Shown: positions 34,236 through 42,240, counted from the stretch's first letter. The stretch is DNA of 64,000 nucleotides from Hymenobacter ginkgonis (GCF_009755225.1 NZ_WQKZ01000002.1:1260105-1324104), one strand, 5' to 3'. Notes: generated from the sequence alone by a model not told the origin. Made by a program: numbers and translations.

Positions 34236-34874
34236 ATGAGGAAGCTAGTAGTATTATTTGCCCTGTCGCTGACCACTTCCGCCGCCTGGGCCCAAGCTGA
34301 TAAAAACCCTTCCGTTACCAAGCTGCCGGGCGAAGAAAGCCTGAGCATTCGCGAGCGGGCCGAGCGTGACTTCCTAATGCCGGTGCGCCGCAAGAAGGCC
34401 GCCGAAATGCCCAAGCCCACCGCCTCGGCCGAGCAGTTGAATACCTCGGCGCCCGAAACCGACGCCGAAGCGCATTACAACGAGGCCGCTCCCGACCCGC
34501 GCACCGAAGAGACGGTAGCCGTCGCCCACGAAGCTGGCCGCTCGAAGGCCTCACGCCACGCCGCCTGGGTAGCCGCCCGCCGCGCCAAGCTGCGCGAAGA
34601 GCGCGCCGAAGAAGCCCGCGCTGAGCGCCGTGCCGAAGCCCGCCGCAGCAGCAAGTCGAGCAAAGCCAGCCGCACCAAAGAAGCCGCTCACAGCAGCAAG
34701 GCCAAGCGCCACACCGCCGAAAAAGCCAGCGCGCACCACAGCAGCAAAAAAGCCACTACCCACAAAACCAAGAAGGAAACCACCAAGAAAACCGTGCACC
34801 ACACGGCGGCCGCTAAGGCCAAAACCAAGACTAAAACCAAAACAGCTACTACCAAACACAAGCACCGCCGCTAA
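34236..34874 (+). CDS. Secreted Lys/His/Ala-rich protein of unknown function
   Basis: I do not recognise a family. The 212-residue product has a signal peptide (LVVLFALSLTTSAAWAQ). Residues 20-100 are acidic to mixed, with ESLSIRERAERDF. From about residue 100 the composition turns extremely basic, with Arg/Ala-rich and then Lys/Thr/His/Ser-rich low-complexity repeats such as KETTKKTVHHTAAAKAKTK. This resembles histone-H1-like tails, but the signal peptide points to the envelope, where it might bind acidic polymers. It has its own promoter and terminator and so is an independent unit. Confidence 0.65.
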   Translation: MRKLVVLFALSLTTSAAWAQADKNPSVTKLPGEESLSIRERAERDFLMPVRRKKAAEMPKPTASAEQLNTSAPETDAEAHYNEAAPDPRTEETVAVAHEAGRSKASRHAAWVAARRAKLREERAEEARAERRAEARRSSKSSKASRTKEAAHSSKAKRHTAEKASAHHSSKKATTHKTKKETTKKTVHHTAAAKAKTKTKTKTATTKHKHRR

Positions 34875-34894
34875 GTATTATTAAAATTATAAGT

Positions 34895-34934
34895 CACCAA
34901 AAAGGCCCGGCAGCAATGCCGGGCCTTTTTGGTG
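34895..34934. terminator. Bidirectional terminator
   Basis: CACCAAAAAGGCCCGGC and its exact complement form a 17-bp stem with a 6-base loop, and T and A runs inside the stem ends. It ends the gene at 34874. Confidence 0.85.
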
Positions 34935-34968
34935 AAAGCGGGGTAGGAGAAAACGAAGAAATGAACCT

Positions 34969-35062
34969 AAACGTCCTGCTGAGCTTGCCGAAGCATCTCT
35001 ACCGCGCTATTGGGGGGGGCGTGGTGCGGTAGAGATGCTTCGGCAGGCTCAGCAGGACGTTT
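34969..35062. repeat. Long palindrome (REP-like hairpin, copy 4)
   Basis: Arms 34969-35005 and 35026-35062 (37 bases) pair with one mismatch around a 20-base loop. The core CTGAGCTTGCCGAAGCATCT is almost identical to copy 1. The 260-base gap between 34874 and 35135 holds this hairpin, the preceding terminator and nothing else I can see. Confidence 0.88.
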
Positions 35063-35134
35063 TAGCGGGTTTCAGCTGAGTTGACCTACACATTCAGTTG
35101 AGTGCTCAAGTAAAACAGGGGGGTAGGAAGCTAG

Positions 35135-35452
35135 CTAGCCAGCCACGCGCACCACCAGCCCATCGAGGCGGGGAGCGAGGCGAATCTGGCAGCTGAGGCG
35201 ACTGGTTTCGTGCAGCACGGGCAGCGTATCGAGCATCGCCCACTCGTCGTCGCTGGGCTCAGGAATGGCCGGGCCGGCCAGTACTTCCACGTGGCAAGTG
35301 GCGCACAGCGCCATACCGCCGCAGGTAGCCTGAATGGGGTAGTCGTTGGCCTTGAGCAGCTCCATCAGGCTCAGGCCCATGTCGGTAGGCGCTTCCAGCT
35401 CGCGCCGCTGGCCGGGGGCTTCCTCCACGTAGATGCGGATATCGTCGGACAT
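35135..35452 (-). CDS. [2Fe-2S] ferredoxin
   Basis: The 105-residue product carries ligands in TCGGMALCATCHVEV (Cys-x5-Cys-x2-Cys) and a fourth Cys in SRLSCQIRL. The acidic loop EPSDDEWAMLD between them is typical of adrenodoxin-type ferredoxins. The neighbouring gene upstream on the same strand codes a ferredoxin-NADP reductase, its likely electron partner, although a strong hairpin between them separates the transcripts. It differs in sequence from the ferredoxin at 14.3 kb, so the genome has at least two. Confidence 0.9.
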   Translation of the reverse strand: MSDDIRIYVEEAPGQRRELEAPTDMGLSLMELLKANDYPIQATCGGMALCATCHVEVLAGPAIPEPSDDEWAMLDTLPVLHETSRLSCQIRLAPRLDGLVVRVAG

Positions 35453-35466
35453 AGGGTAAATAAGGG

Positions 35467-35509
35467 TTAAAAAAGAAGGCAGAATTATCGGCTCGATAAT
35501 TCTGCCTTC
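35467..35509 (-). terminator. Terminator after the ferredoxin-NADP reductase gene
   Basis: GAAGGCAGAATTATCG (35475-35490) and its exact complement (35494-35509) form a 16-bp stem with a 3-base loop. The TTAAAAAA to the left reads as a U-run on the minus strand. Confidence 0.85.
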
Positions 35510-35533
35510 CGCGCACTGTCTACTGTACTTGGG

Positions 35534-36550
35534 CTATAAGGTTGGCACCCCGTTCACCGTTGTGTACTTGAGCGTGTATTTTTTGTCGGGGTAGATGTAC
35601 TTAAACGCGCCCTGGCACATCAGCGCCGCTTCGTGGAAGCCGCACAAAATAAGCTTCAGCTTGCCCGGGTAGGTGTTGATGTCGCCGATGGCGTACACGC
35701 CGGGCAGCGACGTGCTGTAGTCCAACGTGTTTACCACTACCGCGTCGTTGTCCAGTTCCAGGCCCCAATCGCCGATGGGCCCAAGCTTGGGCGTGAGGCC
35801 AAACAGCGGGATGAAGTGGTCGAGCGGCACGGTTTCGGCGTCGCCAGAGTTGGCCGTGATGGTTACTTGCTCCAAGTGGCCGTTGCCGTGCAGGTGCGTA
35901 ACGTTGCTGCTGAGCACGAGCTTGATTTTGCCGGCTTCGTGCAGCTTCTGCACTTTCTCGGCCGAGTCGGCGGCGCCGCGGAACGTGGTGCCGCGGTGCA
36001 CGAGCGTCACATCCGACGCTACGTTGGCCAGGAAATTCGTCCAGTCGAGGGCCGAATCGCCGCCGCCGGCAATCACGATTTTCTTATCGCGGAAGTGCTC
36101 GGGGTCGCGTACCATGTAGTGCACGCCCTTACCCCCCTCAAAGCGCTCGAGGTTTTCTACAGCCGGCTTGCGCGGCTCAAACGAGCCCAGGCCGCCCGCA
36201 ATAGCCACCGCCTTGCACTGAATTTCGGTGCCATCGGTAGTATAGAGCTGAAACGAGCCGTCGTCGAGCTTCGCAAAGCGCTCGACGCGCTCGCCCAGCG
36301 TGAAGGTGGGGTGGAAGGGCTCAATCTGCTTCATCAGATTATCCACCAAGTCGCCGGCCAGCACTTCCGGAAAACCAGGAATGTCGTAAATCGGCTTCTT
36401 CGGGTAAATTTCGGTGAGCTGGCCGCCGGGCTGGGGCAGGGCATCCACCACGTGGCAGCGCAACTTTAGCAAACCAGCTTCAAACACGGCGAAAAGGCCC
36501 ACCGGGCCGGCGCCGACAATACAGATATCGGTGGAAATGACAGCAGACAT
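35534..36550 (-). CDS. Ferredoxin-NADP(+) reductase, thioredoxin-reductase-like type
   Basis: Flavoprotein that moves electrons between NADPH and ferredoxin. The 338-residue product has the N-terminal FAD loop ICIVGAGPVGLFAVFEAG, the GQLTEIYPKKPIYDIPGFP segment that is the hallmark of the YumC/type 2 FNR group, the NADPH loop IVIAGGGDSALDWTNFLA, and the C-terminal FAD motif GVYAIGDINTYPGKLKLI. The CxxC of thioredoxin reductases is absent, supporting FNR over TrxR. A ferredoxin gene lies just downstream. Confidence 0.92.
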   Translation of the reverse strand: MSAVISTDICIVGAGPVGLFAVFEAGLLKLRCHVVDALPQPGGQLTEIYPKKPIYDIPGFPEVLAGDLVDNLMKQIEPFHPTFTLGERVERFAKLDDGSFQLYTTDGTEIQCKAVAIAGGLGSFEPRKPAVENLERFEGGKGVHYMVRDPEHFRDKKIVIAGGGDSALDWTNFLANVASDVTLVHRGTTFRGAADSAEKVQKLHEAGKIKLVLSSNVTHLHGNGHLEQVTITANSGDAETVPLDHFIPLFGLTPKLGPIGDWGLELDNDAVVVNTLDYSTSLPGVYAIGDINTYPGKLKLILCGFHEAALMCQGAFKYIYPDKKYTLKYTTVNGVPTL

Positions 36551-36582
36551 TCAGGAAAAAGCTTGATTCTTTAGAATGATTA

Positions 36583-36590
36583 CAAAGATA
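36583..36590 (-). promoter_or_regulatory. TAnnTTTG promoter element of the FNR gene
   Basis: Read on the minus strand, TATCTTTG ends 33 bases before the ATG at 36550. The -33 region is not convincing. Confidence 0.5.
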
Positions 36591-36759
36591 CGGTAGACCC
36601 GCCCGCGCCCGGCACGCCCACTCGCAAGTACTACCCCTGCTGGCGCGCAAAAGCTACTCAACCAGCTTATTTACAACACCCGATAACCTAGGATGATTCG
36701 GGTTTTCCCAACCTTTCCGGTGCTGATTGCCAACCAATCGGGGCCACTAGGCTGCACCA

Positions 36760-36788
36760 AAAAGCCCCGGCCTGCAATAGGCCGGGGC
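36760..36788 (-). terminator. Terminator after the lipoprotein gene
   Basis: GCCCCGGCCT pairs with AGGCCGGGGC around GCAAT, with AAAAA to the left giving a U-run on the minus strand. It lies 25 bases past the stop at 36813. Confidence 0.8.
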
Positions 36789-36812
36789 GAGTAAGGGGGG
36801 TAGGGCTAGGTG

Positions 36813-37322
36813 CTAGCGGCGGGCCGATACGTTGTCGTAGCTCAGCGAATCGTGGTAGCCGAGGCCGGTGAGCAGGCACTTGGTGGTAGTGAAAAACTTG
36901 GTTTCCTTCGACTCGCCCGTGATGCTGAGCATGGCCGCGCCCGTGGCAGTACCCATAGTGCCATCGGGCTGCAGGCCGGGCCGGCAAGTAGCATCGCGCA
37001 CTACACTGGCCCTGAGGCCAGTACGGCGGTCGCCCCCGTTCAGTTGATACACTTGGATGGACGCCACCTGTGGGCAGCCCCCACCCACAGTAGACGTCCA
37101 GTCGATTTCAACCGGAATCGTCACCTGCGACTTGTTGCCCACCCGCAGGTCGGCCACGTAGCGGAAGGCGCGGGTGCGCTGGGCAATTTTAATAAAAGTG
37201 GTATCGTAGCGCATAATGCGGGCCGCCGCGCCCGTAGTAGGCGAGCTCTGAGTGGCCATATTCGATTCGCGACACGAGGCCAAAGCCGCCAGAGCTATCA
37301 CAAGGAGTAAGGGTTTTTTCAT
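36813..37322 (-). CDS. Predicted lipoprotein of unknown function
   Basis: The ATG at 37322 gives 169 residues with a lipoprotein signal (KKPLLLVIALAALASC, lipobox Cys17); the frame is open to 37607 upstream but that part has no signal. Mature sequence is a small beta-rich domain with RAFRYVADLRVGNKSQVTIPVEI and three further cysteines (in GGCPQ, ATCRPG, TKCLL). I do not recognise the family. Outer-membrane or periplasmic anchoring is inferred from the lipobox. It appears to be a single-gene unit. Confidence 0.65.
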   Translation of the reverse strand: MKKPLLLVIALAALASCRESNMATQSSPTTGAAARIMRYDTTFIKIAQRTRAFRYVADLRVGNKSQVTIPVEIDWTSTVGGGCPQVASIQVYQLNGGDRRTGLRASVVRDATCRPGLQPDGTMGTATGAAMLSITGESKETKFFTTTKCLLTGLGYHDSLSYDNVSARR

Positions 37323-37789
37323 GACAGTAAGTAAAAGAACAGATAATACAGTGGAGATTAAACGGAGAACCTGCTCGCTCGGATGCCGCCAAGGCCAAGC
37401 CACTGGCCAAGCAAGGGGGTAGGGGCTAAGGCAGTAGCCCAGCAAAGCAGCAAGCAGGAGTAAGAAATCTTTGTTGCCCTGGCTACCGCAGCTTTGACCG
37501 GTGAAGCAGAGGTTGAGCTTTCTACTTGGAAAGCAAGAACCGTGCGAGTAGCTGCCGGATGGTGGCGAGCCAAATAGCGCGCGTTCCTGCTTTTCGGCCC
37601 CGCTCAACGCGGGTTTTGGGGGTAAGGAGCTTTCCGTCTGCTTCCGTTAAAGAACTGCGCCACCTATTTCCTAGGCCGGCCCATTAGTAGCAACCAACCA
37701 GTACGCACCGCTGGGCGGCAGCCCTACCCCCATTCAGTCAGAAAGCTGAGCTAAACAATTTACTGCGTGCCGCGTTAAAACTCCCTTAC
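37323..37789. other. Intergenic region without a recognised gene
   Basis: About 470 bases between the divergent lipoprotein and the fluoride riboswitch. Open frames cross it but have no start, signal or family resemblance. Promoters for both sides must lie here; I see no clear TAnnTTTG match. Confidence 0.5.
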
Positions 37790-37893
37790 CTTCGGTGATG
37801 GATTTCCACCGTGAACCGCCAAGGCCCCGGCTTTGAGCTAATGATTCCTACGCCACCTACGGGCTACCTAGCCTGCGGCGCGTAGGTTTTTTT
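37790..37893 (+). promoter_or_regulatory. Fluoride riboswitch (crcB RNA) with terminator platform
   Basis: The aptamer signature is present in order: GGTGATGGATTTCCACC (37794-37810), GAACCGCC (37813-37820), and GCTAATGATTCCTACG (37837-37852). These match the conserved GAUGG-UUCC hairpin, the AACCGC pseudoknot partner and the GCUGAUGAnnCCUAC end of crcB RNA. CCTACG (37848-37853) can also pair with CGTAGG (37881-37886), which is followed by TTTTTTT, giving a terminator that competes with the aptamer end. This predicts transcription ON with fluoride. The downstream gene codes a CLC-type fluoride transporter, the expected target. Confidence 0.92.
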
Positions 37894-37917
37894 GTTGGCT
37901 TTTAACGCTCCTTGCCC

Positions 37918-39261
37918 GTGGCTTTTCGTGCTACCCGCTTCCGGTTTCTTCGGCCGCTACTCGGCTTCGAGCAAACCCCCTACGTGCTGTTTTTGGGCCG
38001 CTGGCTGCTGATTTGTGCGGCTGTGGCCGTGCTGGTAGGTTCGGCGTCGGCCGGGTTTCTGCGGGCGCTCGACTGGGTTACGGCCTGGCGCGAGGCCCAT
38101 GCCTGGGTTATCTGGCTGCTACCAGTGGGCGGCTTTCTGGTGGGGGCCAGCTACCATTACTGGGGCGAAAGCGTGGTGCGGGGCAACAACCTGCTGCTAG
38201 ACGAAATTCACCAGCCGCGGGCTACCATTCCGCTGCGCATGGCGCCGCTCGTGCTTTTTGGTACGCTGGCTACGCACCTGTTTGGCGGCTCGGCGGGGCG
38301 CGAGGGCACGGCCGTGCAACTCGGCGGCACGCTAGCCGACCAACTCACGCGCTGGCTAGGGGTGCGCCCACGCGACCGCAAGCTGCTGCTCATCGCGGGC
38401 ATTAGCGCGGGGTTTGCGTCGGTGTTTGGCACCCCGCTGGCCGGGGCCGTGTTTGGGCTCGAAGTATTTTTGATTGGCCGCATTCGCTACGACGCGTTGG
38501 TACCCAGCTTTTTGGCTGCCATCGGCGCCGACCTCGTGACTAAGGCCTGGGGCGTTGGGCACACGCATTACCCGCAATTGGCAGTGCCCGGTATCACGGT
38601 GGTGGGCCTGCTACTCACGGTGGGGGCCGGGCTGGCGTTTGGCCTGGTGGCGCGCGGTTTTGCCTCGCTCACGCACCTGCTGGCGCACCTGTTTCGGCGC
38701 ATTGCCTACCCCCCATGGCGGCCGGTAGTGGGAGGCACGCTGGTAGCGCTGGCCGTGTGGGCGCTGGGCACCACCAAGTACATTGGGCTAGGTGTGCCTA
38801 CCATCGTGGCGGCATTTCAAGCACCGCTACCCCCGCAGGATTTTCTTATCAAGCTAGTGCTCACGGCCCTCACGCTGGGCTGCGGCTTCAAGGGGGGCGA
38901 AGTCACGCCGTTGTTTTTTATCGGGGCCACGCTGGGCTCGGCGCTGGCGCTGGTTCTGCCGCTGCCGGTGGCGCTACTGGCGGCCATGGGCTTCGTGGCC
39001 GTGTTTGCGGGCGCGGCCAATACGCCCTTGGCCTGCACGCTGATGGGGCTAGAACTGTTTGGCGCGCAGGCGGGGGCCTACCTAGGGCTGGCCTGCGTGG
39101 TGGCCTACTTGTTTTCGGGGCACGCGGGCATCTACTCGGCGCAGGTAGTGGGCCAGGCTAAGCACCTGCGCTTCGGCCGCGAGCAGGGCCAGTTGCTGAG
39201 CAATATTGCAGCCCATCGCCAGCGGCGGCCGGCCGCCACGGGCCGCAAAGCCCAGACCTGA
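37918..39261 (+). CDS. CLC-F type fluoride/proton antiporter
   Basis: Exports fluoride across the inner membrane. The GTG at 37918 (or TTG at 37912) gives about 447 residues with around ten hydrophobic segments in the CLC pattern. The first selectivity region reads VVRGNNLLLDEIH: the Gly-Asn-Asn-Leu motif is the mark of the CLC-F clade, in place of the GSGIP of chloride CLCs. The second motif is GREGTAVQLGG with the gating Glu; the third region GCGFKGGEVTPLFFIGATLG matches the GGxFxP-like block. Control by a fluoride riboswitch just upstream supports the substrate assignment strongly. Confidence 0.93.
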   Translation: MAFRATRFRFLRPLLGFEQTPYVLFLGRWLLICAAVAVLVGSASAGFLRALDWVTAWREAHAWVIWLLPVGGFLVGASYHYWGESVVRGNNLLLDEIHQPRATIPLRMAPLVLFGTLATHLFGGSAGREGTAVQLGGTLADQLTRWLGVRPRDRKLLLIAGISAGFASVFGTPLAGAVFGLEVFLIGRIRYDALVPSFLAAIGADLVTKAWGVGHTHYPQLAVPGITVVGLLLTVGAGLAFGLVARGFASLTHLLAHLFRRIAYPPWRPVVGGTLVALAVWALGTTKYIGLGVPTIVAAFQAPLPPQDFLIKLVLTALTLGCGFKGGEVTPLFFIGATLGSALALVLPLPVALLAAMGFVAVFAGAANTPLACTLMGLELFGAQAGAYLGLACVVAYLFSGHAGIYSAQVVGQAKHLRFGREQGQLLSNIAAHRQRRPAATGRKAQT

Positions 39262-39362
39262 GGCGCCGGGCCCTTATACTTGGTGGGCCTCGACGTTTTA
39301 GAAGGGGGTAGGCACTGCCGCGCCAAAGGCAAGGCCTGTTCGGTAAGCTAGCCTCCTAAAGC

Positions 39363-39397
39363 AAAAAAAGGCCCTCACATTGCTGTGAGGGCCTTTT
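39363..39397. terminator. Bidirectional terminator at the host side of the prophage
   Basis: AAAAGGCCCTCACA and TGTGAGGGCCTTTT form a perfect 14-bp stem with a 4-base loop. It ends the CLC-F transcript and marks the last host feature before the attachment region. Confidence 0.85.
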
Positions 39398-39422
39398 CTG
39401 TGGTCGTATAAGGTCCATGTTT

Positions 39423-39510
39423 ATGCTAAGCCATGCTAAGCCATGCTAAGCCACGCAGCCGTTTTTGGCGAGAGAGTAAATTCCTGCTGCGTGGCTTAGC
39501 ATGGCATAGC
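39423..39510. repeat. Probable attachment-site region: 10-bp tandem repeats and 25-bp inverted repeat
   Basis: Three tandem copies of ATGCTAAGCC occupy 39423-39452. A 25-base arm at 39435-39459 is repeated inverted at 39486-39510 with one mismatch, around a 26-base spacer. The integrase gene ends 39 bases to the right. Such direct plus inverted repeats next to a tyrosine integrase fit arm- and core-type recombinase binding sites. No tRNA gene is seen here. The matching right end is outside the window. Confidence 0.6.
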
Positions 39511-39548
39511 GTGAGGTGGCATAAAAACCGACCCCAAAATCGCCCCCA

Positions 39549-40883
39549 CTAGGCCGCTCGCTTGCGGGGCGACTTGCGCATAAACTGCTGCACCAATTCC
39601 AACTCGTCCACGCCCACATAGGCGTTAAAGGCTTCCTCAGTTTGGTGGCCGGTAGCCTGCATAATTGAGCGCGCTGGCACGCCCTGGTAGAGCTTGAGGG
39701 TCACGAATGTTTTGCGGCCAATCTTGGTCGTAAGGTTTAGCCTGGTCAAATTCACCAAGCGCTGCACCACTTTTAAAAACTCATTCGCTCTGTAGCATTC
39801 CGGCACGAGCAGGTCGAATAGGGTGCGGTGCTCATACCGCTCGGCCAGCTCGACGGGCCTAAACAGCGAGTCGTCATAAAACGGGATGTACACCGTCACG
39901 TCGCTCTTGGCGATGTTGTCGAGCACGATGAGGTTGCCGCGCACGTGCTGCCAGGCGGCCCGGTTCGCGTCGCTAATGCGCAGGCCGGTGTAGCAACACT
40001 GAAGGAATTTATCACGGGCTAGCTCCACGTGGCCAATCCAGGCTTCCCAGGAGTCGGCGTCCTGATGGTGACCCGTGCTGCGGCCTAGCTCTACGCGCAG
40101 CAGGCCTAGCTGCTCTCGAGTGGCCGCGTCGCTGAAGTCGAGGTCGGCAATTTGATGCAGCTCCTTTTCGCTAAGCGCATCTACTTGGCCTTTCTGGGTC
40201 GAGGCTACAAACTTCCGGTAGTGCCGGTGCACCGGCAGGTCTTTCTCCAGCTCGACCCAGCTGAGGAAGGTTTTGAGCCTGCTGATGTGCTTGCCAAAGG
40301 TGTTGACGCCCTGGCCTAGCTCATCGAGCATGTAGGTGCGAAAGTCCTGGTAAAAAGCCAGGTCCAGCTCCTCGATGCGTAGGGCAATTTGGCGCGCTTT
40401 CTGGTACGCTAGAAACCGCTCCAATGTAGCCTTGAACCCGGCTTGAGCCGTTTTACTCAGTGGTTTGCCACTGCGACCGCGGGGCCGGTTGATGTGCTCC
40501 TTCATCCACTCGTGCTGCAAGCTTTCGAAGTCGGTGGCCTGCGCCTGCGCTGCCGGCACTGGCTCGACTACGGGCGTGAGGCTGAGGGATGCCTGCACGG
40601 CGGCCTTCAGTTCCAGCACAGGCAGTTTGCGGCCCTCTTTACGAGCAGTTTCCAACGCGCTCTCCGCTGCCTCGTGGGCCCGGTTGAGGCGTGGATTGAT
40701 GCTGGCATGCGGAGTGCCGCGCACGGCCCGCACCTGGTGGTTGTCAGCGTCCCAGTGTTCTGGGCGCACTACCGTGCCAGTGCCTAATTTAACCCGATTG
40801 CCCTCCCACCAGATAATAAGTTGAATCTGCGCGGTTCCGTCGGCCGCTATGCGGTCAGTGCGCAACTGACGGGTGATTTTCAT
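39549..40883 (-). CDS. Tyrosine-type site-specific integrase
   Basis: The 444-residue product has the Bacteroidota integrase architecture: an N-terminal arm-DNA-binding domain (to about residue 110), an SAM-like core-binding domain (about 120-230, with FYQDFRTYMLDELGQG), and a catalytic domain. Catalytic residues seen are Arg in CYTGLRISDANR, Arg390 in KIGRKTFVTL, His413 in ATGHQTEEAF and the nucleophile Tyr422 in FNAYVGVDE. The box II His three residues before Arg390 is Lys387. It integrates and, with an excisionase, excises the element. It faces the repeat-rich end at 39423-39510, as expected for an attachment-site-proximal integrase. Confidence 0.92.
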   Translation of the reverse strand: MKITRQLRTDRIAADGTAQIQLIIWWEGNRVKLGTGTVVRPEHWDADNHQVRAVRGTPHASINPRLNRAHEAAESALETARKEGRKLPVLELKAAVQASLSLTPVVEPVPAAQAQATDFESLQHEWMKEHINRPRGRSGKPLSKTAQAGFKATLERFLAYQKARQIALRIEELDLAFYQDFRTYMLDELGQGVNTFGKHISRLKTFLSWVELEKDLPVHRHYRKFVASTQKGQVDALSEKELHQIADLDFSDAATREQLGLLRVELGRSTGHHQDADSWEAWIGHVELARDKFLQCCYTGLRISDANRAAWQHVRGNLIVLDNIAKSDVTVYIPFYDDSLFRPVELAERYEHRTLFDLLVPECYRANEFLKVVQRLVNLTRLNLTTKIGRKTFVTLKLYQGVPARSIMQATGHQTEEAFNAYVGVDELELVQQFMRKSPRKRAA

Positions 40884-40908
40884 GGATAATTATTTCTTAG
40901 TAAGCCAC

Positions 40909-42135
40909 TTATACTCCAAAGGCCATATCGTTTTGTGGGGTTTTGTGCTGAGCATCCAATTCGCATGCTCTTAAGTAATGGTGCTTGCCTTTTTCTGGGT
41001 TATTCAAATAATCCTTTAATAATATAGCGTAGCCGTAGTGAGTCGGTGCATAATTTGGATGAAGTTTTAGTGTGTACTCAAATTGTGTTTTTGATTTATA
41101 ATATTGCCCTGACTGGGCAAGTAATATGGCATAATTTCGGTGACTATCTATATTATGCTTGTCGTCCCTCAATGCGATTTCATAATGATGAATTGCTTTT
41201 TGAGGGTCATTAAAGTGAAAATTATGTAGTATAGCATAATTATTGTGCGCATATAAATTATTCGGTTCTGCTTTTATTAACGCCTCTAAAATGATTTTCG
41301 CTTTATTATATTTTTTTGTGGCGTAATAAATATTAGACTTTATAATTGATAAACTAGTGTGATTGGGATATGTAGAATTAAGTTCTTGTATTGCTATTTC
41401 TCGCTCGTCTTCGTCTTGTATTTTTATGATTTCCTGTGCTCTATCTTGAATGCTAATTTTAGTAATTGTAGAGACGTAATCGAATACTTTTACTAATCCG
41501 ATTTTCAAGTCAAATGTGCAAAGTACTTCATGCGCGAATTGTCTCAGATAAATGAAATGCCTTATTTCATCAAAATCTACAAATTCATCGCCAGATACAT
41601 CGATTGGTTCACCTGATTTAGCAGTTTTTATTTGAAATGCGAAACCTTTATTTTGTGTGGCCTCTGCATAATCGTCTTTTATAGAAGGGTCTACGTGAGC
41701 ACCGCCATCTTTGTCAGCTAGTGATTTTATCAATAAAGACCTTGTTAACTTTGCTGCATCAGTAATTGATACAAATGAATTCCACCAATCTTTGAAGTTT
41801 AACTCTATGGTTGGAATTGATAAATTAGGCATAAATGAAGATGCTCCATTTGTAAAAGCCATTATTAAAGAACTAAATATTATACTTCTTTTATCTGGAA
41901 TGGGTGAAATAGAATAGTAATTAATATTATCTTTTAATCCTAGTTGAGTAAGTAAGCTCTGACTTCTGCTTCTGCTACCTGATTCAGGGTCAGATAATAA
42001 CACTCGTAGAATTACAGCCATACGGATTGCTTCGGAAGAATTGCCCGCATCGTAAAGCTGGCATGAGCTTCTAAGAAATTCAAGTTGCTCAAAAAGGGAG
42101 TTCTGTAATTCTTTAGTAGTTTTTAGATGTTCCAT
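40909..42135 (-). CDS. AT-rich accessory protein with C-terminal TPR repeats
   Basis: The 408-residue product is unlike its neighbours in base use: the gene is visibly AT-rich in a GC-rich genome. The N-terminal half (to about 220) has no family I can name; it includes a segment WWNSFVSITDAAKLTRSLLI followed by ADKDGGAHVDPS, which I have seen in other uncharacterised proteins. The C-terminal half carries about five tetratricopeptide repeats (for example NNLYAHNNYAILHNF, HNIDSHRNYAILLAQSGQYY, NYAPTHYGYAILLKDY). No transmembrane span or enzyme motif is clear. Place between integrase and repressor and foreign composition mark it as a recently acquired accessory gene, possibly for host defence or lysogenic conversion. 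Confidence 0.7.
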   Translation of the reverse strand: MEHLKTTKELQNSLFEQLEFLRSSCQLYDAGNSSEAIRMAVILRVLLSDPESGSRSRSQSLLTQLGLKDNINYYSISPIPDKRSIIFSSLIMAFTNGASSFMPNLSIPTIELNFKDWWNSFVSITDAAKLTRSLLIKSLADKDGGAHVDPSIKDDYAEATQNKGFAFQIKTAKSGEPIDVSGDEFVDFDEIRHFIYLRQFAHEVLCTFDLKIGLVKVFDYVSTITKISIQDRAQEIIKIQDEDEREIAIQELNSTYPNHTSLSIIKSNIYYATKKYNKAKIILEALIKAEPNNLYAHNNYAILHNFHFNDPQKAIHHYEIALRDDKHNIDSHRNYAILLAQSGQYYKSKTQFEYTLKLHPNYAPTHYGYAILLKDYLNNPEKGKHHYLRACELDAQHKTPQNDMAFGV

Positions 42136-42240
42136 AATGCTTAGTGCATTTTAGTAATAAATCTTATAAGGTTCTATCTGCCACTATACATTATGCAATG
42201 CTATTGACTTCAAAGATGAATGTGAGTCGACGGCAACATA

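Noticed and set aside
37323..37607. N-terminal extension of the lipoprotein gene
   Set aside because: The extension would bury the lipoprotein signal inside the protein; the start at 37322 gives a perfect lipobox.
37787..37794. TACCTTCG as promoter of the fluoride riboswitch
   Set aside because: It overlaps the first bases of the aptamer, so a start from it would cut off the riboswitch; the promoter must be further upstream.
39423..39452. Tandem 10-bp repeats considered as a CRISPR array
   Set aside because: Units are contiguous without spacers and only three in number; no cas genes are near.
39262..39548. A tRNA gene as prophage target
   Set aside because: No cloverleaf, TpsiC-like or anticodon arm could be found in the interval; the dyad is a simple inverted repeat.
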